Notes under the pieces: model-generated
What the model was told of the DNA's origin: nothing
The model's input: the letters and a program-made list of their open reading frames with translations, nothing else
The model's database searches: none
Source: Fusobacterium ulcerans
GTDB taxonomy: Bacteria > Fusobacteriota > Fusobacteriia > Fusobacteriales > Fusobacteriaceae
NCBI RefSeq assembly: GCF_003019675.1
Contig: NZ_CP028105.1
Coordinates: forward strand, 3,302,282 to 3,366,281
Direction of reading: 5' to 3'
DNA: 64,000 nucleotides
Position numbers and translations under genes: made by a program
Shown here: piece after piece, positions 54,398 through 63,404 of the stretch
How positions within the stretch are numbered: position 1 is the stretch's first letter
How the letters are laid out: every line of letters starts with the position of its first letter

Positions 54398-54682
54398 TTA
54401 AAAGAATATTATTTCAGCTTCAGCTTCATACCAAGGTCCCTCTTCATCTTCTCCCTCAGTTATAAAAAATTCTATTTGAACATCTTCCAATGTCATTCCT
54501 ACAGAATGCAGTTCTTTATCTTCATAAAATTCTATTTTTTTATATTTAGTATTCTCTAATCTTTCAGCAATATCTTCTCTCATTTCTGCTAATTCTAATA
54601 AATCTTCTTCTAAATTATATCCTAACTTTTCAAATTCTCTTGATATTGTTCCTATTCTTTTTACTAATTTTTCTGATATCAT
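54398..54682 (-). CDS. Hypothetical acidic protein, 94 residues
   Basis: Helical N-terminal part (SEKLVKRIGTISREFEKLGYNLEEDLLEL) and a beta-rich C-terminal end (KIEFYEDKELHSVGMTLEDVQIEFF... EAEAEIIFF), strongly acidic. No family recognised. GGGGG lies a few nt before the ATG. It follows a 48-residue ORF by 8 bp and precedes the M19 dipeptidase gene by 30 bp, so these three and the PhzF gene form an operon. Confidence 0.75.
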   Translation of the reverse strand: MISEKLVKRIGTISREFEKLGYNLEEDLLELAEMREDIAERLENTKYKKIEFYEDKELHSVGMTLEDVQIEFFITEGEDEEGPWYEAEAEIIFF

Positions 54683-54690
54683 TATTCCCC

Positions 54691-54837
54691 CTACTTAAAT
54701 TTAAAAATCATTTTTACTTTCTTTATTCTTTTTATTACTCCAAGAGCAAACTTTATCTTTTTTATCTCAAATGGAATTTTATCTAAAGCTTTTTCCATTT
54801 GTAATTCTATTTCTTTTTCATTTAAGACTTTCTTCAA
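54691..54837 (-). CDS. Small basic/hydrophobic protein, 48 residues, TTG start
   Basis: An open frame of 48 residues from TTG: MKKVLNEKEIELQMEKALDK then PFEIKKIKFALGVIKRI and a lysine-rich tail. GGGAG lies 6 nt upstream of the TTG. Length and composition suggest one amphipathic helix pair. It is too short to classify. The 94-aa gene begins 8 bp after its stop codon, so it would lead the dipeptidase/PhzF operon. Coding status is moderately supported by the RBS and context only. Confidence 0.5.
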   Translation of the reverse strand: MKKVLNEKEIELQMEKALDKIPFEIKKIKFALGVIKRIKKVKMIFKFK

Positions 54838-54973
54838 TAGTTTCTCCCTTCATTATCAGCTAGTTTTTTCCTTGCTTACAGTATATTATATATTATACCC
54901 CATATTGTGCAACTTTGAAATATTTAATACATAAAATTATTTTGTTTTATAAATAGAAATTCAATGTAATATA

Positions 54974-54982
54974 TGATATAAT
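54974..54982 (+). promoter_or_regulatory. Extended -10 promoter upstream of the zinc-ribbon gene
   Basis: TGATATAAT, the same nonamer as at moaA, the Cys-rich gene and the rubredoxin gene. It lies about 110 nt before the start codon, so a long leader would result. Confidence 0.4.
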
Positions 54983-55091
54983 CAATAAGGAAAAGTTGTA
55001 TATCTGTGAAAACTTTTTCAAAAATAAAAAAGATTTTTTCCTTAGTATTACGAATTACTAAAATATGATCAATCAATGTAAAGGAGCTGCA

Positions 55092-55445
55092 ATGAGTTTT
55101 TTTAAAAATTTTGGAGTCAAAAATGCTGACTACAAATTAGGGGAAATAATATTTGAATGTACAGGGTGTACCAGTAAAAAAGTCAACCTTCACAGACTTC
55201 AAAATATCTTTGTCCTTTTTTCTTTTCCTATTTACAAATATAAAGTAGATCACGTGATACATTGCCAAAAATGTAATAGTGTTTACGAAATAAAAGCTGA
55301 TTCTACAATAAAAGTTTATAGAAAAAAAGCTGCTACTTACAATGATATTGAATCTATTTTAATAGAAAGGGGAATATGTCCATATTGTGACACACCTTAC
55401 AGGCAGACCCCTTCTTGCTGCCCAAACTGCGGCAAAGAACTTTAA
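55092..55445 (+). CDS. Zinc-ribbon protein of unknown function
   Basis: About 117 residues. Cys pairs are visible as CTGC and CQKC in the first half and CPYC...CPNC near the C-terminus (ICPYCDTPYRQTPSCCPNCGKEL), so one or two zinc ribbons form. A hydrophobic stretch (IFVLFSFPIYKY) lies between. AAAGGAG sits 5 nt before the ATG at 55092; the earlier ATG at 55065 precedes this site. It is followed 24 bp later by a LysE-type exporter gene. Confidence 0.72.
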   Translation: MSFFKNFGVKNADYKLGEIIFECTGCTSKKVNLHRLQNIFVLFSFPIYKYKVDHVIHCQKCNSVYEIKADSTIKVYRKKAATYNDIESILIERGICPYCDTPYRQTPSCCPNCGKEL

Positions 55446-55469
55446 TATTGACTTATTGGAGGTACTATT

Positions 55470-56093
55470 TTGGATTTAACATTTTTCAAAGGAATGATTA
55501 CTGGGCTTATCTTATCACTTCCTTTTGGTCCTGTAGGGATTTATTGTATGGAAAAAACTTTAGTAGAAGGCCAAAAAGAAGGCTATGTTTCTTCTCTTGG
55601 AATGGTCACTGTAGATGTTATCTATGGATTGACAGCTCTTCTTTTTATCAATAAAATAGATGATTTCATTATAAAATATGAGTGTTTTCTTGAAATTGGT
55701 ATAAGTATTTTCCTACTTGTTGTTGGTTTGAAAAAAATGAGCAGAAAAATGAAAGTAAAAAAAATAGAGCTTGATCCTGTTGGAATTATCCAAAATTATT
55801 TCACTACATTTGCTGTGGCTTTGGCAAATGTTTCAAGTATCTTCACTATAATGGTTATCTTTACTACTTTGAGGATATTTGAATCTGAAGGACATGCTGT
55901 TCCTTTTCAAGTAGCTTGCGGTATATTTTTAGGAGGAGCTGCTGAATGGTTTTTTACTACTTTTCTCCTTTCTCACTGGAGAAGAACTATTACTGAAGAA
56001 AATCTGATTAAGATATCAAGAATATCAGGTGGTCTTATATTTATATTTGGAATAATTACTTTATTCCATTCTTTTAACAAAATTTTCTTTTAA
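55470..56093 (+). CDS. LysE-type amino acid exporter family protein
   Basis: 207 residues, TTG start with GGAGG 7 nt upstream. About six transmembrane helices, with the LysE/RhtB-like N-terminus GLILSLPFGPVGIYCMEKTL followed by GYVSSLGMVTVDVIYGL. The family exports lysine, arginine, homoserine or other amino acids. Substrate not readable. The zinc-ribbon gene lies immediately upstream and mnmA follows after 31 bp; functional links are not evident. Confidence 0.86.
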   Translation: MDLTFFKGMITGLILSLPFGPVGIYCMEKTLVEGQKEGYVSSLGMVTVDVIYGLTALLFINKIDDFIIKYECFLEIGISIFLLVVGLKKMSRKMKVKKIELDPVGIIQNYFTTFAVALANVSSIFTIMVIFTTLRIFESEGHAVPFQVACGIFLGGAAEWFFTTFLLSHWRRTITEENLIKISRISGGLIFIFGIITLFHSFNKIFF

Positions 56094-56124
56094 ACATTAA
56101 TTTTACAAAATAAAGGTGGTTTTT

Positions 56125-57204
56125 ATGAATACAATAAACAATGAGTTTTCAAAATACCTTCAATATGATGAAAACAACAAAAGTACAACAATAGCAGTAG
56201 CTATGAGTGGAGGAGTTGACAGTTCTACTGTTGCTTATCTATTAAAAAAACAAGGTTATAATGTCTTTGGAGTTACAATGAAAACTTGTAAACCTGAAGA
56301 TTCTGATGCTAAAAAAGTATGTGATGATTTAGGAATTCCATACTATCTTTTAGATGTAACTAAGGAATTTAAAGAAAAGGTAATGGACTATTTTGTAGAT
56401 GAATATCTTAAAGGTAAAACTCCAAATCCTTGTATGGTATGTAACAAATATATAAAATTAGGATTGCTTATAGATTTTGCTCGTTCAAAAGGTGCTGATT
56501 TTATGGCTACTGGTCATTATACTCAAATGAAGGATGGAGTTCTGTCTATGGGTGATGATGCTGGTAAAGATCAAGTATATTTCCTTTCTCAAATGAAAAA
56601 AGATAATCTAAAATATCTAAAATTTCCTATTGGAAATCTTGAAAAACCAAAAGTTAGAGAATTGGCTCAGCTTTTAGGAGTGAGAGTTTATGCAAAAAAA
56701 GATTCTCAGGAAATATGTTTTGTTGAAGATGGCAAACTTAAAGAATTCCTTATGGAAATGAGTAATGGAAAAGCTGGAAAACCTGGAAATATAATTGATG
56801 TAAATGGAAAAGTGCTTGGAAAACATAAAGGTCTTTCGTTTTATACAATTGGACAGAGAAAAGGATTGGGAATAGCTCTGGAAAGTCCTCTTTACGTCAT
56901 TGAATTAGACAGTAAAAGAAATTGTGTAATAGTAGGTCCAAATGAAATGCTTTTCAAAAACAGCCTTATTGCTGAAAGTGTTAATTTAATATCTGTTGAT
57001 AATATAGAAGATTTAAATGGAATAGAGTGTTGGGCAAAAACACGTTCAAGAGATCAGCTTCACAAATGTAAACTTGAAGTACTTTCTAGTGGAAATATTA
57101 AAGTTAATTTTATAGAAAATCAGGTTAGAGCTGTAACTCCTGGACAGGGAGTGGTTTTTTATGATGAAGATCACAAAGTCCTTGGAAGCGGATTTATAAT
57201 ATAA
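56125..57204 (+). CDS. mnmA: tRNA-specific 2-thiouridylase MnmA
   Basis: Makes the 2-thio group of (m)nm5s2U34 in tRNA Lys, Glu and Gln. About 359 residues, with the PP-loop AMSGGVDSSTVAYLL, the catalytic Cys in NPCMVCNKYIKL and the partner Cys in SQEICFVED. FYTIGQRKGLGIAL marks the central domain. AAAGGTGG lies 5 nt before the ATG at 56125, and the earlier GTG at 56116 is inside that site. A roughly 25-residue N-terminal extension (NTINNEFSKYLQYDENN) precedes the PP-loop. Confidence 0.95.
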   Translation: MNTINNEFSKYLQYDENNKSTTIAVAMSGGVDSSTVAYLLKKQGYNVFGVTMKTCKPEDSDAKKVCDDLGIPYYLLDVTKEFKEKVMDYFVDEYLKGKTPNPCMVCNKYIKLGLLIDFARSKGADFMATGHYTQMKDGVLSMGDDAGKDQVYFLSQMKKDNLKYLKFPIGNLEKPKVRELAQLLGVRVYAKKDSQEICFVEDGKLKEFLMEMSNGKAGKPGNIIDVNGKVLGKHKGLSFYTIGQRKGLGIALESPLYVIELDSKRNCVIVGPNEMLFKNSLIAESVNLISVDNIEDLNGIECWAKTRSRDQLHKCKLEVLSSGNIKVNFIENQVRAVTPGQGVVFYDEDHKVLGSGFII

Positions 57205-57228
57205 TACATAACTTAGGAGGAAATGCTT

Positions 57229-58005
57229 ATGGTTATCAAAAATGTTCATCTATTTTATTTCAGCCCTACTTATACTACAAAAAAAACTGTAAAAGCTATT
57301 GCTGAAGGTTTAGGGGCTGGTTTTGTGGAACATGATCTTACTTTTTCATTTGAGAGTGAAGAAGAATTTTATCTTCAAAAAGATGAGATCGCTATTGTAG
57401 GAGTTCCTGTATATGGTGGAAGAACTCCTGTTATTACAAGAAATATGCTGAATAAAATACATGGAGATAACAGTTTAGCAGTAGCTGTAGCTGTTTATGG
57501 AAACAGAGATTATGATGATGCTTTGCTGGAATTAAAAGATATCCTTTCAGAAAATGGATTTTCAGTAATTGCAGGTGGAGCATTTATTGGAGAACATTCT
57601 TATACTAGAAAAGTAGGTACAAGAAGACCTGATGATGAGGATATTGCAAAGGCTGTAGCTTTTGGTAAAGATATTCGAGCTAAAGTAGATTCTGATACCT
57701 ATACAAAAAATATAGATGTTAAAGGTAATTTTCCTTATAAAGCTGATATGCCTGTAAGAGTATTTTCTCCTATGGCGAATAAAAATTGCATCTATTGCAG
57801 AAAATGCCATATAGTATGCCCTGTAGGAGCTATTGATAAAAAAGATCCTGAAATAGTTGATGTAGAAAAATGTATTCATTGTTATGCATGTGTTAAAATA
57901 TGTACTTTCAATGGAAGAGAGATTCCTGGCAATCCTCTTAAAGATATTGTTGCTTTCCTTGAAACAAAATGCAGCGAAAGAAAAGAGCCAGAAATATTTA
58001 TTTAA
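57229..58005 (+). CDS. Flavodoxin-ferredoxin fusion (EFR1-type)
   Basis: About 258 residues. The N-terminal flavodoxin-like part has FYFSPTYTTKKTVKAIAEG (FMN phosphate loop region) and VPVYGGRTPVITRNML. The C-terminal part has two [4Fe-4S] motifs, CIYCRKCHIVCPVGAI and CIHCYACVKICTFNGR. These proteins shuttle low-potential electrons in anaerobes. AGGAGG lies 8 nt before the ATG at 57229. It follows mnmA by 24 bp and is followed by a terminator. Confidence 0.9.
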   Translation: MVIKNVHLFYFSPTYTTKKTVKAIAEGLGAGFVEHDLTFSFESEEEFYLQKDEIAIVGVPVYGGRTPVITRNMLNKIHGDNSLAVAVAVYGNRDYDDALLELKDILSENGFSVIAGGAFIGEHSYTRKVGTRRPDDEDIAKAVAFGKDIRAKVDSDTYTKNIDVKGNFPYKADMPVRVFSPMANKNCIYCRKCHIVCPVGAIDKKDPEIVDVEKCIHCYACVKICTFNGREIPGNPLKDIVAFLETKCSERKEPEIFI

Positions 58006-58018
58006 TTTAAAATTCAAA

Positions 58019-58048
58019 ACTGATCTGTTTATCAGGTCAGTTTTTTTT
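58019..58048 (+). terminator. Terminator of the mnmA-EFR1 unit
   Basis: AACTGATCTG pairs with CAGGTCAGTT over a short loop (one G-T pair), followed by a run of T. Confidence 0.9.
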
Positions 58049-58125
58049 ATTAAAAATTTCCTTTTAAAGAAAAAAGGAAATCTGCTTTCTTCTCGTAAAA
58101 TCATATAAGAGAAATTTTTAAAAAT

Positions 58126-58139
58126 GTAACATATGTTAC
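58126..58139 (+). promoter_or_regulatory. Palindromic operator upstream of hcp
   Basis: GTAACATATGTTAC is a perfect 14-bp palindrome, about 75 nt before the hcp start. It has the half-site spacing of a Crp/Fnr-family regulator, and HcpR-type regulators of this family often control hcp. No such regulator with a DNA-binding domain is in the window. Confidence 0.5.
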
Positions 58140-58213
58140 TGTTTCTCTATGAAAAATATTGTATCATTGACCTATGACAAGAAGTGATTTACTTTAAAAA
58201 AGGAGGAATTAAT

Positions 58214-59893
58214 ATGTGTAATGAAATGTTTTGTTTTCAATGCCAGGAAACAATGAAAGGAACTGGATGTACAATAGCTGGGGTATGTGGTAAAAAACCT
58301 GCCACTGCATCTCTTCAAGATTTATTGGTTTATACTTTAAAAGGTGTTGCAGCTTATAGTTCTCAGCTGAGAAAAGTTTCTAATACAGATCAACTATTAA
58401 AAACTACAGATAAATATCTTATAAACTCTTTATTTATAACTATTACAAATGCAAATTTTGATAATGAAGCTATCATCAATGAAATTAAACATGGATTAAA
58501 ATTAAGAAGTGAAGTAAAAGATGCTCTTATAAAAAAAGGTGCTGCTTTAGATCCAAAATTTGAAAATATTCAGCTTACTACATGGTCTTATACATCAGAT
58601 AACGAATTAATGGAATTTTCTAAACATCATGATATTGGAGTACTTAGAACAGAAAATGAAGATGTGAGATCTTTAAGAGAATTATTAACTTATGGATTAA
58701 AAGGTATGGCTGCTTATGCAGAACATGCAATGAATCTTAATAAGACTAATGAAGAAATATTTATCTTCATGGAAAAAGCTCTTTTAGCAACTTTAGATGA
58801 TTCTCTTTCTGGAGATGAATTAACATCTCTTGTTCTTGAATGTGGAGCATTTGGAGTAAAAACAATGGCTCTTCTTGATGAAGCTAATACTTCAGCATTT
58901 GGAAACCCTGAAATAACAAAAGTAAATATTGGGGTAGGTACTAGACCTGGTATATTAATCAGTGGACATGACCTTAACGATTTGGAACAACTTCTTGAGC
59001 AAAGTAAGGACAGTGGAGTAGATATTTATTCTCACTCTGAAATGCTTCCAGGACATTATTATCCAAAATTAAAAAAATATTCTCATTTCTTTGGTAACTA
59101 TGGAAATGCATGGTGGAAACAAAAAGAGGAATTTGAAACTTTCAATGGACCAGTTGTATTTACAACTAACTGTATAGTTCCTCCATTAGAAAAAGCAACA
59201 TATAATGATAGAATATTTACTACAAATGCCGCTGGATTCCCAGGTTGGAAAAGAATTCCTGTTGGAACAGATGGAAAGAAAGATTTCTCTGAAGTTATAG
59301 CACTTGCTAAAACTTGCAAAGCTCCTACTGAAATAGAAAAAGGTGAAATTGTTGGTGGATTTGCACATAATCAAGTATTTGCTCTAGCTGATAAAGTAGT
59401 TGAAGCTGTAAAATCTGGAGCTATCAAAAGATTTATAGTTATGGGTGGATGTGATGGAAGAATGCCTAACAGAAACTACTATACTGATTTTGCAAAAGCT
59501 CTTCCTAAAGATACAGTTATCCTAACTGCCGGATGTGCAAAATATAAATATAATAAACTTCCTTTAGGTGATATAAATGGTATTCCTAGAGTACTTGACG
59601 CTGGACAATGTAATGACTCTTATTCATTAGCTGTTATAGCTTTGAAATTAAAAGAAATATTTGGACTTGATGATATCAACAAACTTCCAATAGTATATAA
59701 TATTGCATGGTATGAACAAAAAGCTGTAATTGTACTTCTTGCTCTATTATCTCTTGGAGTAAAAAATATCCATATTGGTCCTACTCTTCCAGCATTCCTT
59801 TCTCCTAATGTATTGAATGTATTAGTAAATACTTTTGGACTTGCAGGAATATCTGATGTAGAAAATGATTTAGTAAAATTTGGTCTTAAATAA
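58214..59893 (+). CDS. hcp: Hydroxylamine reductase / hybrid-cluster protein
   Basis: About 559 residues; reduces hydroxylamine and NO, a nitrosative-stress function. N-terminal cluster cysteines [19 protein letters not shown] bind a [4Fe-4S] cluster as in the Desulfovibrio class. The hybrid-cluster ligands later include [20 protein letters not shown] and [16 protein letters not shown] lies 7 nt before the ATG at 58214, so 10 residues of the longest frame ([10 protein letters not shown]) are dropped. The gene is alone, with a terminator behind it. A palindrome upstream suggests Crp/Fnr-type control. Confidence 0.97.
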   Translation: MCNEMFCFQCQETMKGTGCTIAGVCGKKPATASLQDLLVYTLKGVAAYSSQLRKVSNTDQLLKTTDKYLINSLFITITNANFDNEAIINEIKHGLKLRSEVKDALIKKGAALDPKFENIQLTTWSYTSDNELMEFSKHHDIGVLRTENEDVRSLRELLTYGLKGMAAYAEHAMNLNKTNEEIFIFMEKALLATLDDSLSGDELTSLVLECGAFGVKTMALLDEANTSAFGNPEITKVNIGVGTRPGILISGHDLNDLEQLLEQSKDSGVDIYSHSEMLPGHYYPKLKKYSHFFGNYGNAWWKQKEEFETFNGPVVFTTNCIVPPLEKATYNDRIFTTNAAGFPGWKRIPVGTDGKKDFSEVIALAKTCKAPTEIEKGEIVGGFAHNQVFALADKVVEAVKSGAIKRFIVMGGCDGRMPNRNYYTDFAKALPKDTVILTAGCAKYKYNKLPLGDINGIPRVLDAGQCNDSYSLAVIALKLKEIFGLDDINKLPIVYNIAWYEQKAVIVLLALLSLGVKNIHIGPTLPAFLSPNVLNVLVNTFGLAGISDVENDLVKFGLK

Positions 59894-59913
59894 AATTAAA
59901 TTATAATTTTTAT

Positions 59914-59954
59914 AAAGAGATTGTGCAAAAGATTCATGCCAATCTCTTTTTTTT
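59914..59954 (+). terminator. Terminator of hcp
   Basis: AAAGAGATTG pairs with CAATCTCTTT around a 14-nt loop, then a long T run. Confidence 0.85.
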
Positions 59955-59976
59955 ATTTCAGATTTTTAGAAAACAA

Positions 59977-60006
59977 TTGACTTCTTTTCTCCTAATAAGA
60001 TATAAT
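59977..60006 (+). promoter_or_regulatory. Promoter of the first flavin reductase gene
   Basis: TTGACT (59977-59982), an 18-nt spacer and TATAAT (60001-60006). Confidence 0.7.
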
Positions 60007-60024
60007 AGATTTGTTAATTTATAC

Positions 60025-60037
60025 GTTCATATTGAAC
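60025..60037 (+). promoter_or_regulatory. Inverted repeat downstream of the promoter, candidate operator
   Basis: GTTCA-TAT-TGAAC, a perfect 5-bp arm repeat, 19 nt beyond the -10 element and therefore inside the transcribed leader. The position would suit a repressor. Confidence 0.4.
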
Positions 60038-60077
60038 ATAAAATAACCAATATATATTAATTTATGAGGGGTGTAGA

Positions 60078-61484
60078 ATGAAGAAAAAACTGTTATGTTT
60101 ACTTGGTGCTGCTGTTATGAGCTTTACTGCTTATGGTGCTGATGTTACTACTGATGTTGTTGTAGTTGGAGGAGGAGGTGCTGGTCTTTCTGCTGCTATT
60201 GCTGCAAAAGAAAAGGGAGCTAATGTTATCCTTCTTGAAAAAATGCTTATGTTAGGTGGAAATACTAACTATGCAACTGCTGGTATCAATGCTGCAAATA
60301 CTGATCTTCAAAAAAAATTAGGAATAGAAGATTCTGCTGAACTTTTCTATAATGATACTATGAAAGGTGGAAAAAATAAAAATAATCCTGAATTAGTAAA
60401 AAAATTAACTGTTGATTCTAGTAATATTATCAACTGGCTTACTGAAAGAGGTGCTGATCTTTCTGAGGTAGTATTCACAGGAGGACAAAGTGCAAAAAGA
60501 ACTCACAGACCTACTGGTGGGCAAGCTGTAGGACCTGTTATTGTTGATGCTCTTGCTAATACTGCTGAAAAAGATGGTATTGATGTAAGAACTGAAAGTG
60601 AAGTTGTAGGAATCATCAAAACTGGAAACAAAATTACTGGTGTTGAAGTTAAACACAAAGGTGAAACATATAAAATAAATGCTAAAGCTGTAGTTATGGC
60701 TACTGGTGGATTTGGTGCAAATGCTGCTATGGTAGCTGAATACAGTCCTGCTCTTAAAGGATTTGGTTCTACTAACAGTCCTGCTATCACTGGAGAAGGT
60801 ATCAAGATGGTAAATTCTGTTGGGGGAGCTCTTGTGGACATGACTGAAATTCAAACTCACCCTACTGTTGTTCATAACAATACTACTATGATTACTGAAG
60901 CTGTAAGAGGAGAGGGAGCTATTCTTGTAAACAGAGAAGGTAAAAGATTTATCAGTGAACTTGAAACTAGAGATGTTGTTTCTAAAGCTGAATTAGATCA
61001 AACTGGTAAAAGTGCTTTCTTAATATTTGACCAGTCTGTCAGAGAAAATCTTGGAGCTATCAATGGATATGTAAGAAGAAAACTAGCTGTAGAAGGGGCT
61101 ACTCTTGAAGAATTAGCTCAAAAAGTAGGAATAGATGGAAAAACATTAGTAAAAACTATGGAAACTTATAATGGATATGTAAAAGCTGGAGCAGATAAAG
61201 ACTTTGGAAAAACTGTTCTTCCTAGAGAACTTGCAAAAGCTCCTTTCTATGCTATTGAAGTTTCTCCTGCTGTTCATCATACTATGGGAGGAGTTCGTAT
61301 CAATACTGAAGCTCAAGTATTAACTGCTGATGGAAAAGTTATCCCAGGATTATATGCTGCTGGAGAAATTACTGGTGGAGTGCATGGAGCTAACAGAATT
61401 GGTGGAAATGCTGTAACTGATATCACAGTTTATGGTAAAACTGCTGGAGAAAATGCTGCTGATTTCGCTAAAAACTCAAAATAA
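60078..61484 (+). CDS. Secreted FAD-dependent fumarate/urocanate-reductase-like flavoprotein without FMN domain
   Basis: 468 residues with a signal peptide (KKKLLCLLGAAVMSFTAYGA) and then a single flavocytochrome-c-type FAD domain: VVVVGGGGAGLSAAIAAKEKG, GGNTNYATAGINAANT, EGAILVNREGKRFISE, HHTMGGVRINTEAQVL and GGVHGANRIGGNAV. These are the fumarate-reductase active-site and FAD segments. The natural acceptor (fumarate, urocanate, other enoates) is unknown. Unlike its neighbour at 61677 it lacks an FMN-binding domain, so the electron donor must be another protein. GAGGGG precedes the ATG. Confidence 0.92.
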   Translation: MKKKLLCLLGAAVMSFTAYGADVTTDVVVVGGGGAGLSAAIAAKEKGANVILLEKMLMLGGNTNYATAGINAANTDLQKKLGIEDSAELFYNDTMKGGKNKNNPELVKKLTVDSSNIINWLTERGADLSEVVFTGGQSAKRTHRPTGGQAVGPVIVDALANTAEKDGIDVRTESEVVGIIKTGNKITGVEVKHKGETYKINAKAVVMATGGFGANAAMVAEYSPALKGFGSTNSPAITGEGIKMVNSVGGALVDMTEIQTHPTVVHNNTTMITEAVRGEGAILVNREGKRFISELETRDVVSKAELDQTGKSAFLIFDQSVRENLGAINGYVRRKLAVEGATLEELAQKVGIDGKTLVKTMETYNGYVKAGADKDFGKTVLPRELAKAPFYAIEVSPAVHHTMGGVRINTEAQVLTADGKVIPGLYAAGEITGGVHGANRIGGNAVTDITVYGKTAGENAADFAKNSK

Positions 61485-61509
61485 TTTTAAATAACTGATA
61501 ATTAAACCT

Positions 61510-61538
61510 AAGAGTGACTCTTTCAGTCACTCTTTTTT
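61510..61538 (+). terminator. Terminator of the first flavin reductase gene
   Basis: AGAGTGACT pairs with AGTCACTCT across CTTTC, then seven T. Confidence 0.92.
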
Positions 61539-61578
61539 TATCTTAAAAGCTGAGAAAATATTTCTTAAAAATAAATAT

Positions 61579-61608
61579 TTGACATTCTTTTTATATATAA
61601 TATATAAT
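61579..61608 (+). promoter_or_regulatory. Promoter of the second flavin reductase gene
   Basis: TTGACA (61579-61584), an 18-nt spacer and TATAAT (61603-61608), within an AT-rich run that offers overlapping -10 elements. Confidence 0.65.
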
Positions 61609-61621
61609 ATAATGGTAATGG

Positions 61622-61641
61622 TATGCATCATTTCATGCATA
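61622..61641 (+). promoter_or_regulatory. Inverted repeat downstream of the promoter, candidate operator
   Basis: TATGCAT-CATTTC-ATGCATA, perfect 7-bp arms with a 6-nt spacer, just downstream of the -10 elements. Different from the repeat ahead of the paralogous gene. Confidence 0.45.
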
Positions 61642-61676
61642 AAAAATACACTATATATTCTAATAAGGGGTGAAAT

Positions 61677-63386
61677 ATGAGGAAAAAACTGTTATGTTTA
61701 TTGTCTGCCTTAACTATCATGATATCTTCTGTAGCTAGTGCAAAAACTATTGAAGGTGTTGGAGCAGGTTATAAGGGAGATATCAAAGTTAATGTTACTT
61801 ATGAGGGAAATGAAATCAAAGGGGTAGAGATACTTAAACATGAGGAAACTGCTTTCACTAAAAAAGCTATGGAGCAGGTTACTAAAGAAATCGTAGAAAA
61901 TCAAAGTGTAGAAGTTGATAATGTAGCTGGAGCTACTTACACTTCTGAAGGAATAAAGAAAGCTGTTGGAGCTGCTGTAGCTCAAGCTGGCATCAAATTA
62001 GTAAGTAAAGCACCTGCTAAAAAAGCTGATGCAGTTCTTACTGACATCTCTACCGACATTGTTGTAGTTGGAGGAGGAGGAGCTGGACTTACTGCTGCTA
62101 TTGCTGCAAAAGAAAAGGGAGCTAATGTTATCCTTCTTGAAAAAATGGCTATGTTAGGTGGAAACACTAACTATGCAACTGGTGGTATTAATGCTGCTAA
62201 TACTTCTCTTCAAAAGAAATTAGGTATTGAAGATTCAGAAGAACTTTTCTATAACGATACTATGAAAGGTGGAAAAAACAAAAATAATCCTGAACTTCTT
62301 AAAAAAATGACTGATGAATCTAAACATATTATTGACTGGCTTATTTCAAAAGGAACTGATCTTACAGAAGTTTCTTTCTCTGGTGGTCAAAGTGTAAAAA
62401 GAATTCACAGACCTACTGGTGGAAAAGCTGTTGGTCCTGTTGTTGTAGCTGCTCTTAGTGATACTGCTGATAAATTAGGAATTGAAATCAGAACTGAAAG
62501 TGAAGTTACTAAATTAATAAAAACTGGTGATAAAGTTACTGGTGTAGAAGTTAAACATAAAGGACAAACTTATGTTATTTCTGCTAAAGCTGTGGTTATG
62601 GCTACTGGTGGATTTGGTGCCAACCCTGCTATGATAGAAGAATACAATCCTGCTCTTAAAGGATTTGGTTCTACTAACAGCCCTGCTATTACTGGTGAAG
62701 GTATCAAAATGGTTAAAGCTGCTGGTGCTGATCTTGTAGATATGCCTGAAATTCAAACTCACCCTACAGTAGTTCATAATAATACTGCTATGATTACTGA
62801 AAGTGTAAGAGGAGAAGGGGCTATCTTAATCAACAGAGATGGTAAGAGATTTATCAACGAACTTGAAACTAGAGATGTTGTTTCTAAAGCTGAACTTGCT
62901 CAAAAAGGCGCAAGTGCTTTCCTAGTATTTGATCAAGGTACAAGAGAAAATCTTTCTGCAATAAATGGATATGTTAAACAGGGATTTGCAGTTGAAGCTT
63001 CTACTTTAGAAGAGTTAGCTGGAAAAGTAGGAATCGAACCTAAAACTTTTGTTGAAACTATTACAACTTATAATGGATATGTAAAAGCTGGTGAAGATAA
63101 AGATTTTGGTAAGAAAGGACTTCCTAGAGAATTAGTGAAAGCTCCATTCTATGCTATTGAAGTATCTCCTGCTATCCATCACACTATGGGAGGAGTTCGT
63201 ATCAATACTGATACTCAAGTTCTTACTCCTGAAGGAAAAGTTATTCCTGGACTATATGCTGCTGGTGAAATCACTGGTGGAGTACATGGAGGTAACAGAA
63301 TTGGTGGAAATGCTGTAACTGATATTACTGTTTTTGGTAAAATAGCTGGAGAAAATGCAGCTGATTTTGTTAAAAATTCTAAATAA
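61677..63386 (+). CDS. Secreted FMN- and FAD-binding reductase (flavocytochrome-c family)
   Basis: 569 residues: a signal peptide (RKKLLCLLSALTIMISSVAS), an FMN-binding domain at about residues 25-105 with the flavinylation motif VAGATYTSEG (the second Thr is the likely FMN-linked residue, attached by ApbE), then an FAD domain (VVVVGGGGAGLTAAIAAK to GGVHGGNRIGGNAVTDITVFG). The domain order is that of extracellular urocanate/fumarate-type reductases. The FAD domain is about as similar to the gene at 60078 as recent paralogues. AAGGGG precedes the ATG. ApbE is not in the window. Confidence 0.94.
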   Translation: MRKKLLCLLSALTIMISSVASAKTIEGVGAGYKGDIKVNVTYEGNEIKGVEILKHEETAFTKKAMEQVTKEIVENQSVEVDNVAGATYTSEGIKKAVGAAVAQAGIKLVSKAPAKKADAVLTDISTDIVVVGGGGAGLTAAIAAKEKGANVILLEKMAMLGGNTNYATGGINAANTSLQKKLGIEDSEELFYNDTMKGGKNKNNPELLKKMTDESKHIIDWLISKGTDLTEVSFSGGQSVKRIHRPTGGKAVGPVVVAALSDTADKLGIEIRTESEVTKLIKTGDKVTGVEVKHKGQTYVISAKAVVMATGGFGANPAMIEEYNPALKGFGSTNSPAITGEGIKMVKAAGADLVDMPEIQTHPTVVHNNTAMITESVRGEGAILINRDGKRFINELETRDVVSKAELAQKGASAFLVFDQGTRENLSAINGYVKQGFAVEASTLEELAGKVGIEPKTFVETITTYNGYVKAGEDKDFGKKGLPRELVKAPFYAIEVSPAIHHTMGGVRINTDTQVLTPEGKVIPGLYAAGEITGGVHGGNRIGGNAVTDITVFGKIAGENAADFVKNSK

Positions 63387-63404
63387 TAAATTTTTATAAA
63401 TATT

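Noticed and set aside
57562-58104. 180-codon leftward ORF overlapping the flavodoxin-ferredoxin gene
   Set aside because: Antisense to Cys-motif coding sequence and crosses its terminator.
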